Source of the DNA: Paenarthrobacter nitroguajacolicus
GTDB lineage: Bacteria; Actinomycetota; Actinomycetes; Actinomycetales; Micrococcaceae
Length of the DNA stretch: 64,000 bases
Direction: 5' to 3'
Assembly (NCBI RefSeq): GCF_007786235.1
Contig: NZ_VNFK01000006.1
Location: forward strand, 248,001 to 312,000
Shown: one piece after another, positions 1-7,221 of the stretch
How positions within the stretch are numbered: the first letter of the stretch is position 1
Layout: the number at the start of each line of letters is the position of its first letter
Notes under the pieces: generated by a model
The model's database searches: none
Told to the model about the DNA's origin: nothing
Seen by the model: only the letters and a program-made list of their open reading frames with translations
Translations under genes and position numbers: made by a program

Positions 1-921
1 CCCGGAATTGAGCGCAATCAGCATGTCCAGGCTCTCCGCTTCGCGGACCTCGCCAACCACCAGCCGGTCCGGTCTCATCCTCAGTGCTTCCTTAACAAGC
101 CGCCTCAACGGAATTTCGCCCTCCCCCTCCAGGTTGGACTGGCGGCATTGCAGCCCGACCACATCACGTAGAGGAAGTTGCAATTCGAAGACTTCCTCCA
201 CCGTGATGACGCGTTCCCGGGAACCGACATTCGCAGCCAGGCAGTTCAGCATGGTGGTCTTCCCGGCCTGGGTGGCACCTGATACGAGGATGTTGAGCCC
301 ACTGGCCACTGCCGCACCCAGGAATCTGGCGGCCTGAGGCGTCAGGCTTCCCATGTCCACGAGGTGTTCCAGCCGGCTTGCCCTCGAGATGAATTTTCTG
401 ATGTTGACGGCCCAGTGCTTCCGGGTGATGTCTGGAATCGCCACGTGCAACCTGGACCCGTCCGGCAGGGCCGCATCAACGAAGGGCGACGAAAGGTCCA
501 GCCTGCGGCCCGAGCTTTTCAGCATCCTTTCCACGAGGTCGCGAACCTGCTGCTCGCTGAGACTTATGGCAGTCAGCTCGGACTCACCGTTACGGGCAAC
601 GTAGATCTCGTGCGGAGCGTTGATCCATATCTCTTCGATCCCGACATCATCCAGGAGTGGCTGGAGTGGCCCATACCCCGCCACGGCATCGAAAATTTGT
701 CGCCGGGCGGTCTCAAGGTGGCCCAGCGGCGGAAGCGGGCCCAGAAGCGTCCGTTCGTCGTAGTCGTTGACCGCCGCCTCAACAAGGCGCCGGACATCCG
801 CAGCTTGTTCCAACGGATCAAGCCCGCGGCGTCGGATGAGCTCCCGGACCTCGCCTTCGACGATCCCTACAGCATCCACATCTCCCCCAAATGATCTAGA
901 ACCCGTAAACGAGAGGCGCAT
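1..921 (-). CDS. CpaF/TadA-type secretion ATPase (type IV/Tad pilus), partial, C-terminus beyond left edge
   Basis: The frame runs leftwards off the window, leaving about 307 N-terminal residues of a protein usually 400-450 long. The start chosen is the ATG at 921-919; an in-frame TGA lies just upstream, and a GTG near 878 is an alternative start. Reverse-strand translation shows the CpaF pattern: an N-terminal helical part with YGPLQPLLDD (about 83-92), then the P-loop GATQAGKT (about 215-222), then RPDRLVVGEVRE (Walker B region). The family is a hexameric cytoplasmic ATPase that powers Flp/Tad pilus assembly. The matching CpaE-like and SAF proteins lie 33 kb away at 33786-35737 on the same strand; no TadB/TadC or pilin gene is visible in the window. 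Confidence 0.85.
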   Translation of the reverse strand, partial: MRLSFTGSRSFGGDVDAVGIVEGEVRELIRRRGLDPLEQAADVRRLVEAAVNDYDERTLLGPLPPLGHLETARRQIFDAVAGYGPLQPLLDDVGIEEIWINAPHEIYVARNGESELTAISLSEQQVRDLVERMLKSSGRRLDLSSPFVDAALPDGSRLHVAIPDITRKHWAVNIRKFISRASRLEHLVDMGSLTPQAARFLGAAVASGLNILVSGATQAGKTTMLNCLAANVGSRERVITVEEVFELQLPLRDVVGLQCRQSNLEGEGEIPLRRLVKEALRMRPDRLVVGEVREAESLDMLIALNSG

Positions 922-1158
922 CTCGAGTCATTCACGCTAAGCGAGCCACTTATCAGCCTCAAGTTGCTTCTCAAGAGATGTGGATAACCTCGGATCACCA
1001 GTCACGTCAGCAACCTCCATCCCACTAGTCACTCCAGTTTCAGGATGTTAGGGTAAAGGCCGTTAGGAGCTGGCCTTTGGTCCCATGCGCAGGCGCCCGC
1101 CCCGGAGCTTGTCCGCAAGCCACACCATGCGCCGCTGAGCCGCGGTACAGGGCCGGAT

Positions 1159-3909
1159 GTGAAGATGAAAAGACGTTCAATTGACCCGGTCCGCCGCACC
1201 CCGCTGGCACGGGCAGGCCTAGCGCTCACGATCGCCCTCGTTGCGGGCAGCTGCATCGGAGCTCCTGCGTGGGCTGAGACCACTGGACCGCGACCTGCCC
1301 CGCCCTCGGACACACAGGTATCAACGCCATCACAAGGACCTCGGCCCGCCGGGAACAGTACCGATCCCTTACCTAACGGCAGTTTTACCCTTCCCGAAAC
1401 GCAGGCGCCCGAGCAGCAAGCGCCGCCGACCGCCGTCGAGTCCTCTCCCGCAGATGCGCCCGTGCCTGCCTCGGGACCCTTGAGCGAACCCGAAGCGCAG
1501 CTCCCCGCGACAAAGTCGATGCCGGGCAACGCCCCGGACGCCGAGGCCATGAAGGCGGCCATGCGGGCAGCCATCCCAGCCGGCGGTGCCGAAATGGGCC
1601 AAAGGTCCCCCAGGGTTTTGGCCGCGAAGCAGGACAAAAGCGCGTCGGCCCCTTCTGGTGCGCGGGCCATTGGAAATGCGGTCACGTCAGCGGTTCCCAT
1701 GGCCGCTGACCCCGGACACTGGCGCCCAAGCATCGGCATTGCTGGACAGGATGTTAGCGCCCACCAGGGCAACGTCAATTGGCAGAGCCAGTGGAACCAG
1801 GGATCCCGATGGGCCTACGTCAAGGCCTCCGAAGGCAACTACTACCTCAACGAAAACTACACGCAGCAGTACAACGGCTCACGCAATGTTGGCATGGTGC
1901 GGGGCGCATACCACTTTGCCATTCCCAATTGGTCTTCGGGCGCTGACCAGGCAAGGTACTTCGTAGCAAACGGCGGTGGCTGGACGGCCGACGGCTATAC
2001 GCTCCCGCCTGTGCTGGACATTGAATACAACCCCTACGCCGGACGCACCATCAATGGCTTCTACTTCGGCAACACGTGCTACGACATGTCCAAAGCGCAG
2101 CTGGGACAGTGGGCTGCCGACTTCGGCAACACGGTCAAGGCCTTGACCGGCCGGTTCCCCGTCATCTACAGCACCACGGACTGGTGGAACACGTGCGTGG
2201 GCAACTCCACGTTCGGAAGCTACCCACTGTGGATCGCCTCGTACTGGAACAACCCAACAAACTCCCCGGGATCAATGCCGGCCAGTTGGGGCAATTACAC
2301 AATGTGGCAGTACAGCAGCACTGGCCCCTTCGAGGGCGATTCCAACATCTTCAATGGCAGCTACGACCAGCTGAGGACTTTCGCCCGGGGGGTCTCCTAC
2401 CCATCAAACCCGTCCATCAAGTCAGCAGCCGACATTCTTACCACCACCCCGGCCGGACGGTTGGACGCATTCCCTGCCAGCGGGACCGGTCGAATCACCG
2501 GCCCTGTCGCGATAGGTTCAGGGTGGGCCGGGGCCAAAGCGCTGTACGTCGTGGACTGGAACCAGGACGGCGTCCAGGACATCCTCTCCCAGTGGTCCGA
2601 CGGCACTTTGAAGGTGTTCCGCGGCGCTCCTGGAGGCAGTTTCTATGCTCCCATCCAAGTTGGTTCCGGCTGGCAGGAAATGTCCCTGACCGTAGGGTGG
2701 TGGAACTACAAGGACGGGTATCCCGGCGTCATAGGTCAGGATTACCTGGGAAACGTGTACAGATACCCGAACAGCGGCGGTGGTGGACTCGGGAACGGGG
2801 TCCTGATCGGCACGGGCTTCAGCGGCCACCAACTCAACCAGATCGACTTCGACGGTGACGGCAACCAGGACATCGTCACCCGGACCGCGGACGGCACCCT
2901 CCGGCTGTTCCGATCCAATGGCGTGGGCGGCTTTTTCAACGAGCCTGGACGGGTGATCGGATCCGGTTGGGGAGGCATGACGTCCGTGAGCTCCTCGATA
3001 AACTTCACCGGAGCGGACTCTCAGGGGCTGCATGCCCGGGCCTCGAACGGTGATCTCTACTACTACCCTGCGGGCTCCGGGACATGGGGCAACCGCAGCC
3101 TCATTGGTTTGGGCTGGAACGATGCCAGCCTGATCAGCGGTGCCGCCCTTGATGTGGAGACAACCCTCGGCGTCGACCAAGAGGACCTTCTGGCCGTCCG
3201 GCCGGACGCCAACCTCTACCGCTACCCCGGCACTGGTGCCACGGCGCTCATGCCGGAAGACCTGATCGGAACCGGCTGGGCGGGCCTCAAAGCCGGATTC
3301 GTGACGGACTGGAACGGGGACGGCGCGCTGGACATCGTGGCGCAGTGGTCCGACGGCCGGTTGAACGTCTACCCCGGCAGGAACGGCAGTGGCTTTGGAT
3401 CGCCGATTGCCCTTGGCAGCAACTGGAAGGGCTGGACTCTGAGCGTCGGTACCTGGAAGAAGGCAGACGCCCACCCCGGCATCGTGGGCTATGACTCCAC
3501 GGGCCGGCTGTATTACTTCAACAACCCCTCCGGAAAGACTGTTTCCACGGGTGTTGCCATTGGCACGGGCTGGACAGGCTTGGAGATCGTTCAAATGGAT
3601 TTCGACAAAGACTCCAATGCCGACCTCCTGGTAAAGAACAGCACCGGCGACCTGAAGCTTTACCGCTCCAATGGCACTGGCAACTTCGTGCAGGAAGCAG
3701 CAAGTGTGGTTGGTACGGGCTGGAATGTCATTTCCAGCTTCGGGGCGGTTCGAGGCTTTGCCGGAGCCGGTTCCAGCGGCATTATCGCCCGGACCACCAT
3801 CGGGGAACTGCGATACTACCCAGTGGGAACCAACAAGTCCTGGGGGACGGCGACCCGCATAGGTACTGGCTGGAACGGCCTGACCATCCTCGCCCCGGCA
3901 GCAAAATAG
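1159..3909 (+). CDS. Secreted GH25-family lysozyme-like hydrolase with C-terminal VCBS/FG-GAP repeats
   Basis: The 916-residue product starts at GTG 1159; an ATG two codons later is equally possible. Residues 1-39 form a Sec signal peptide with basic n-region, hydrophobic core and AWA cleavage site. Residues 40-190 are a Pro/Ala-rich linker. Residues about 193-410 match glycoside hydrolase family 25 (muramidase): the GQDVSAHQG opening gives Asp198, and PPVLDIEYNP gives the Asp287/Glu289 pair expected at the active site. From about 440 to the end come repeated units ending GTGW, with DFDGDGNQD/DWNGDGALD calcium-loop signatures of VCBS/FG-GAP propellers. It probably cleaves peptidoglycan outside the cell, with the repeats giving binding or rigidity. 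Same-direction neighbours are absent, so it is probably monocistronic. Confidence 0.9.
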   Translation: MKMKRRSIDPVRRTPLARAGLALTIALVAGSCIGAPAWAETTGPRPAPPSDTQVSTPSQGPRPAGNSTDPLPNGSFTLPETQAPEQQAPPTAVESSPADAPVPASGPLSEPEAQLPATKSMPGNAPDAEAMKAAMRAAIPAGGAEMGQRSPRVLAAKQDKSASAPSGARAIGNAVTSAVPMAADPGHWRPSIGIAGQDVSAHQGNVNWQSQWNQGSRWAYVKASEGNYYLNENYTQQYNGSRNVGMVRGAYHFAIPNWSSGADQARYFVANGGGWTADGYTLPPVLDIEYNPYAGRTINGFYFGNTCYDMSKAQLGQWAADFGNTVKALTGRFPVIYSTTDWWNTCVGNSTFGSYPLWIASYWNNPTNSPGSMPASWGNYTMWQYSSTGPFEGDSNIFNGSYDQLRTFARGVSYPSNPSIKSAADILTTTPAGRLDAFPASGTGRITGPVAIGSGWAGAKALYVVDWNQDGVQDILSQWSDGTLKVFRGAPGGSFYAPIQVGSGWQEMSLTVGWWNYKDGYPGVIGQDYLGNVYRYPNSGGGGLGNGVLIGTGFSGHQLNQIDFDGDGNQDIVTRTADGTLRLFRSNGVGGFFNEPGRVIGSGWGGMTSVSSSINFTGADSQGLHARASNGDLYYYPAGSGTWGNRSLIGLGWNDASLISGAALDVETTLGVDQEDLLAVRPDANLYRYPGTGATALMPEDLIGTGWAGLKAGFVTDWNGDGALDIVAQWSDGRLNVYPGRNGSGFGSPIALGSNWKGWTLSVGTWKKADAHPGIVGYDSTGRLYYFNNPSGKTVSTGVAIGTGWTGLEIVQMDFDKDSNADLLVKNSTGDLKLYRSNGTGNFVQEAASVVGTGWNVISSFGAVRGFAGAGSSGIIARTTIGELRYYPVGTNKSWGTATRIGTGWNGLTILAPAAK

Positions 3910-3930
3910 CGCCAGGCTGAAAAGCCTGTC

Positions 3931-3992
3931 CTGCGAAGCAGCGAGGGCCTGTCCCCGGTCTTTTCCGGGGACAGGCCCTCACTGCTTCGCAG
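3931..3992. terminator. Long bidirectional terminator hairpin
   Basis: A near-perfect inverted repeat with arms of about 27 bases surrounds a short T-rich loop. It lies between the convergent GH25 gene and the ceramidase-like gene and can serve both strands. Confidence 0.8.
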
Positions 3993-4016
3993 CTTTCAAC
4001 CTGCGGTTTTACGTGA

Positions 4017-5363
4017 CTACGCGAGCAGTGAATTCATGGCGTTGATGAGAGTGGTTTCTACGCCATTCGTGCCGCCCTTGAAATGCGCCAGATGCCCGTA
4101 TACCGTCATGGAGCCGCCTGCGATTCCCGGGAAATCGGGTTCCCACCCTCCTTCGTAGCTTCCAAGGGGCATGAAGGGCGGAAAGAATTCATTACTGGGG
4201 ATATAGCAACATGATTCATTTGCATAACCGCCCACAATGATCCCGTTCGTTCCGCCATTGCGGTTTCGGAAGTAGGCCGCGTAACCACTGACGAGTTCAC
4301 CACCGATCATGGCGATCTTCAACTGTGGGCTGCCGTTGAATTTCCATACCTGGAAAGGCGACGGAACGGCAGTATCGTAACTGTTGCTGTCGATGCGCCC
4401 AATCATGACCTGCGCGTGCCGCTGGTACCACTGCGGCTGGCCGTTGGGATTCGCGAGCCGGGCAACATAGGCAGCACGCACTGCGGCGAGGTTCCCCGCA
4501 GTGGGTGTAATGTCCAACGGCAGCTGGACTTCCTGGTAGCGGGTAACCATGGGACCGCTTAGCGCACGCCCCGCAGACTGCATGTTTGAGTGGACGGTCG
4601 CACCAAGCGCATCCCCATGCTGGTCCCTGAGTTCCCAGCTGCGGACTCCCCCAGGATCTTGGTCACCGGCCGGGCCTTGCACGAACATCGCGAAACAATT
4701 CGGGTTCCGGTTCTCAATGTAATTGCAGGCGCCGGCAGCGAAATCTCCATCGAACAGCGTGCGCAAACCTGCACTGATCGGGTGGCAACCATAACTGAAG
4801 ATGACTGCCGCGGGTGTACCGTTTCCACGCCGGGCCACCAGGATGGGCACTGCTGTCTCCGTGTAGGGCAAGCCGACCCTGTTGGCCGAAAAATTCTGGG
4901 TCGAGACTTTGTAGTCGAATGTCACCGCGGTTTCGTCCGCGTCCAGGGCTTCCTGCGCGAGATTTACGATGGTGTCCTCCAGGTCAGCGCTGTAGGAACG
5001 CACCAAGCCCAGGTCAGACAATCCGTAGGCCATGAAGGGATGCAGGGTGTCAATCAAAGCGGGACCATTGTGCGTGTGTGTCGCCTGGATCAGGATGTCG
5101 CTGCTGGTCCAATCCGCAAGGTCGATGATCCTGTCGCGGATCCGTTGGTGCATTGACCTCGGCAGCGCTAGGACATCAAGGCTGATGATGATGTGGGGAT
5201 GGGCGTCTTCCCAGATGAGGATGGCCCGGGCATACAAGGGCTCGAAAGGTGAACTGCTGGTGGCCTCGCGTCCGCCGTCCGTAGAACCGTACCCAGCCAT
5301 ATACGGATTGGTGCTCAGCGACGGCGTTATGTCAGCGCTTGCAGTTCCAATTCGAAACGCCAT
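4017..5363 (-). CDS. Neutral/alkaline ceramidase-like hydrolase (Ceramidase_alk N-terminal domain)
   Basis: A 448-residue protein with the opening pattern GTASADITP typical of the neutral/alkaline non-lysosomal ceramidase family. The zinc-binding histidines are recognisable in ATHTHNGP (about residue 95) and SYGCHPI (about 195), and QGPAGDQDP sits where the family has its conserved GD motif. True ceramidases are about 650-700 residues and secreted; this protein lacks the C-terminal immunoglobulin-like domain and any signal peptide, so it is probably cytoplasmic and its substrate may not be ceramide. The start is supported by AAGGAG about 8 bases upstream (5372-5379 on the plus strand). It stands alone between a terminator and a 214-base intergenic region. 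Confidence 0.75.
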   Translation of the reverse strand: MAFRIGTASADITPSLSTNPYMAGYGSTDGGREATSSSPFEPLYARAILIWEDAHPHIIISLDVLALPRSMHQRIRDRIIDLADWTSSDILIQATHTHNGPALIDTLHPFMAYGLSDLGLVRSYSADLEDTIVNLAQEALDADETAVTFDYKVSTQNFSANRVGLPYTETAVPILVARRGNGTPAAVIFSYGCHPISAGLRTLFDGDFAAGACNYIENRNPNCFAMFVQGPAGDQDPGGVRSWELRDQHGDALGATVHSNMQSAGRALSGPMVTRYQEVQLPLDITPTAGNLAAVRAAYVARLANPNGQPQWYQRHAQVMIGRIDSNSYDTAVPSPFQVWKFNGSPQLKIAMIGGELVSGYAAYFRNRNGGTNGIIVGGYANESCCYIPSNEFFPPFMPLGSYEGGWEPDFPGIAGGSMTVYGHLAHFKGGTNGVETTLINAMNSLLA

Positions 5364-5481
5364 AAAAGATCACTCCTTGATTGTGCGCAACGGGTGATCT
5401 TCGTTTGCCCCCAAACAAAGTCCGTTTCCCGAATACGATGAACAGCCAATACGTGAGACCACCTTCATTAGACCATGCGGT

Positions 5482-5495
5482 CCCACCATTTAGTG
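5482..5495 (-). promoter_or_regulatory. 14-bp motif shared with the dppA upstream region
   Basis: The minus-strand sequence CACTAAATGGTGGG lies 119 bases upstream of the ceramidase-like start codon. The identical 14-mer, in the same orientation, is 104 bases upstream of the peptide-binding lipoprotein gene at 62485-62498. It contains a short CAC/GTG inverted symmetry. A shared operator is an inference only. Confidence 0.3.
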
Positions 5496-5577
5496 CGGTT
5501 GGAAAGGACGGATGTCGCCCTCTCAAACGGTGCGTTTTGTCAGTAATTCACGGCAGCGCACACCCGGTCGATAGCAA

Positions 5578-6120
5578 CTAACCCACCGCTGCAGTCTTGA
5601 GCCATCGGGTGAAGAGTGCGGCCTGCGGGGCCAATGGTGCCAGCGTCAGTGCGCCCTTCACCACTGGCACCCCGTAGCCTGCGAGCGAAGCAGCCAGCGT
5701 TCTGTGATCAGTACGGGTGCATGCCCTGACGATGCGCAGGCATAGCTCCGATGCCTGGCCGGGTGGAGCACCTGCTGCCACGGCGGTGTTGACTGCAGCT
5801 GTTTCCTCGGGAGTCAGCACCTGTGGCCCGCTTCCGACATATGCCACTTGGCAATCGGTGATGTGCATGTATCTTGTTGATGCCCAGACTTCTTCCAGGC
5901 TTGAGAACTTGCCTATCAAGCTGCCGTCGGCCGCCGTGCAAGTGAACTGATAACGGATCAGAGGTTCCGGCCGCTCCATGGGGACTTTGTCGTCGTTCGC
6001 GACAACAGGCGCCATATCAAGTGCGGAAGGTTGGGAAGTATCTACTTTGGTTCCTGAGCAACCGGCCAAGGCAATTGTTGCCACACCGAGCTGAAGAACA
6101 CTGCGCCTGCGCATGTCCAC
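5578..6120 (-). CDS. Small lipoprotein (here 'lipoB'), paralogue of the product of 6201-6995
   Basis: The 180-residue product begins at GTG 6120 (ATG 6114 is an alternative). The N-terminus has RRR followed by a hydrophobic stretch and the lipobox LAGC (Cys20-21 region), so it should be a membrane-anchored extracellular lipoprotein, possibly Tat-exported because of the arginine pair. Residues about 60-140 match the neighbouring lipoprotein: SSLEEVWA aligns with SSLAEVWA, and paired cysteines align in TC..DC..AC. I recognise no named family. It follows lipoA on the same strand after 80 bases and may be co-transcribed with it. Its 5' end lies in the left arm of an inverted repeat. Confidence 0.75.
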   Translation of the reverse strand: MDMRRRSVLQLGVATIALAGCSGTKVDTSQPSALDMAPVVANDDKVPMERPEPLIRYQFTCTAADGSLIGKFSSLEEVWASTRYMHITDCQVAYVGSGPQVLTPEETAAVNTAVAAGAPPGQASELCLRIVRACTRTDHRTLAASLAGYGVPVVKGALTLAPLAPQAALFTRWLKTAAVG

Positions 6121-6219
6121 CGAGGGATCCCCACTTCATTCGGATGCTCCCCAGCTCCGCATGCATTGGTTATTCGCCCCAAGCCGTTTCCGGCTGCGTC
6201 TTAGTACATCTTCCCCCAA
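6114..6219. repeat. Left arm of a 106-nt inverted repeat (partner 7116-7221)
   Basis: The 106 bases match the reverse complement of 7116-7221 with a single difference (6182 against 7153). The arm holds the last codons of lipoA, the whole 80-base spacer and the first codons of lipoB. Weaker similarity extends into both coding regions, roughly to 6010 and 6250. The spacer includes AGCCGGAAACGGCT, a 5-bp stem with a GAAA loop, and GGGGATCCC. Confidence 0.95.
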
Positions 6220-6995
6220 ATTCCGCATTTGTCACTAGTAAAGTTTTGGCCGGCTTCCACAGCGACCATTTGGCCCGCCTCAGCCAATCCCCCATCAGCA
6301 ACCACGGAACCATCCGAACGCGTGACGGACCAGGTGCATTCGCTGGCCGCCGGACCAGGCTTTACCAGCTGCACGCCGCCTGGCTCCAGAGCTTCACCCA
6401 CGGCATGGCTGCCATCTCCCACCCTCGCGCCTTGCGCCCAGCCCGCGATGATTTTTCCTTGAGGCGCCTCGGGACAAAACGCGGCAGCGGCCAGCAATGT
6501 TCCTCGGTTTGCCTCTTCGAATCCGCCCGGCCCGGTTTCGTCGCTCACCCGAGTGCACAATCGGAGGACGTCCAGCATGGTAGCCAGGCCATCATCCGTG
6601 CCGGCTCCCTGCGGTTCAGCTGTCGAAATTGCTTCTGCCTCACGGGGCGTGGCCTCGAAGGGTTCCGGCCCCGCGAAGGTGACCTCGCAGGAAGCCATTC
6701 TCGTGTAGTTATTTGCAGCCCATACTTCGGCGAGGCTCGACAACTGCACTTCGGGCGAGGCATCGAGGCTGGTGCACAGGTAAGCGTAGCGGCCAGGTTC
6801 ATCGTCACCTGGGGTCGTACCGGCCCCTGGCGTGCCATCTCCGGGACCTGCCGACGGCGACCCGCTGGGTTGCGCGGTTGCGCCGGCGCTGCTGGTGGCC
6901 GGCGAACTGGTTCCGGCGGATGGCTGCGGCGATGGAGCCGAGCAGGCAGCCACAAGCATGATCATCGATGCTGCCATCGGAATTAGTCTGCGCAT
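6201..6995 (-). CDS. Two-part lipoprotein (here 'lipoA'), paralogous to lipoB with an extra C-terminal domain
   Basis: The start chosen is ATG 6995, giving 264 residues, because TGGAGGT lies just upstream and the protein then begins with MRR, a hydrophobic core and the lipobox VAAC. The longer frame back to 7106 would run through a repeat arm and is unlikely. A Ser/Pro/Ala/Gly-rich linker follows the lipobox. Residues about 75-150 correspond to most of lipoB (SSLAEVWA, CEV, RLCTR). About 110 further C-terminal residues are absent from lipoB and contain two cysteines; the last residues, SDKCGIWGKMY, fall in or beside the inverted-repeat arm. The function is unknown; it is presumably anchored on the outer face of the membrane. 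Confidence 0.75.
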   Translation of the reverse strand: MRRLIPMAASMIMLVAACSAPSPQPSAGTSSPATSSAGATAQPSGSPSAGPGDGTPGAGTTPGDDEPGRYAYLCTSLDASPEVQLSSLAEVWAANNYTRMASCEVTFAGPEPFEATPREAEAISTAEPQGAGTDDGLATMLDVLRLCTRVSDETGPGGFEEANRGTLLAAAAFCPEAPQGKIIAGWAQGARVGDGSHAVGEALEPGGVQLVKPGPAASECTWSVTRSDGSVVADGGLAEAGQMVAVEAGQNFTSDKCGIWGKMY

Positions 6996-7086
6996 TGTGA
7001 CCTCCACCTCAATCGTGGGGGGCGGCTGTTGCGCGGTCAAGATGTCGACCCACCCGACGGATATGCGAGCCACATGAGCAGCCCTA

Positions 7087-7134
7087 AATAATTTCAGTAG
7101 TGACAAATGTGAAAATTGGGGGAAGATGTACTAA
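7087..7134 (+). pseudogene. 3' remnant of a lipoA-like gene in inverted orientation
   Basis: On the plus strand this stretch translates as NNFSSDKCENWGKMY followed by a stop, matching the lipoA C-terminus (NFTSDKCGIWGKMY and stop). An in-frame TGA lies upstream near 7076, so it is only a fragment. It shows that the right repeat arm is a copy of a lipoA-lipoB junction. Confidence 0.8.
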
Positions 7135-7221
7135 GACGCAGCCGGAAACGGCGTGGGGCGAATAACCAATGCATGCGGAGCTGGGGAGCATCCGAATGAA
7201 GTGGGGATCCCTCGGTGGACA
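7116..7221. repeat. Right arm of the 106-nt inverted repeat (partner 6114-6219)
   Basis: This arm carries the lipoA-type tail codons, the identical 80-base spacer and the GTG start of the following 1147-residue protein. Beyond 7221 the similarity to the lipoB signal-peptide coding region continues for about 90 bases, but with many substitutions. Confidence 0.95.

Noticed and set aside
922..1158. Possible c-di-AMP (ydaO-type) riboswitch before the GH25 gene
   Set aside because: Wall-hydrolase genes in actinobacteria can carry one, but the conserved sequence blocks are not present here.
2518..3594. Long minus-strand frame within the GH25/VCBS gene
   Set aside because: It mirrors the high-GC repeat codons of the sense strand and resembles no protein family; it is a shadow frame.
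6996..7106. N-terminal extension of the lipoA frame (37 codons)
   Set aside because: It would place coding sequence through the start of the repeat arm and hide the signal peptide; TGGAGGT directly before ATG 6995 supports the shorter form.
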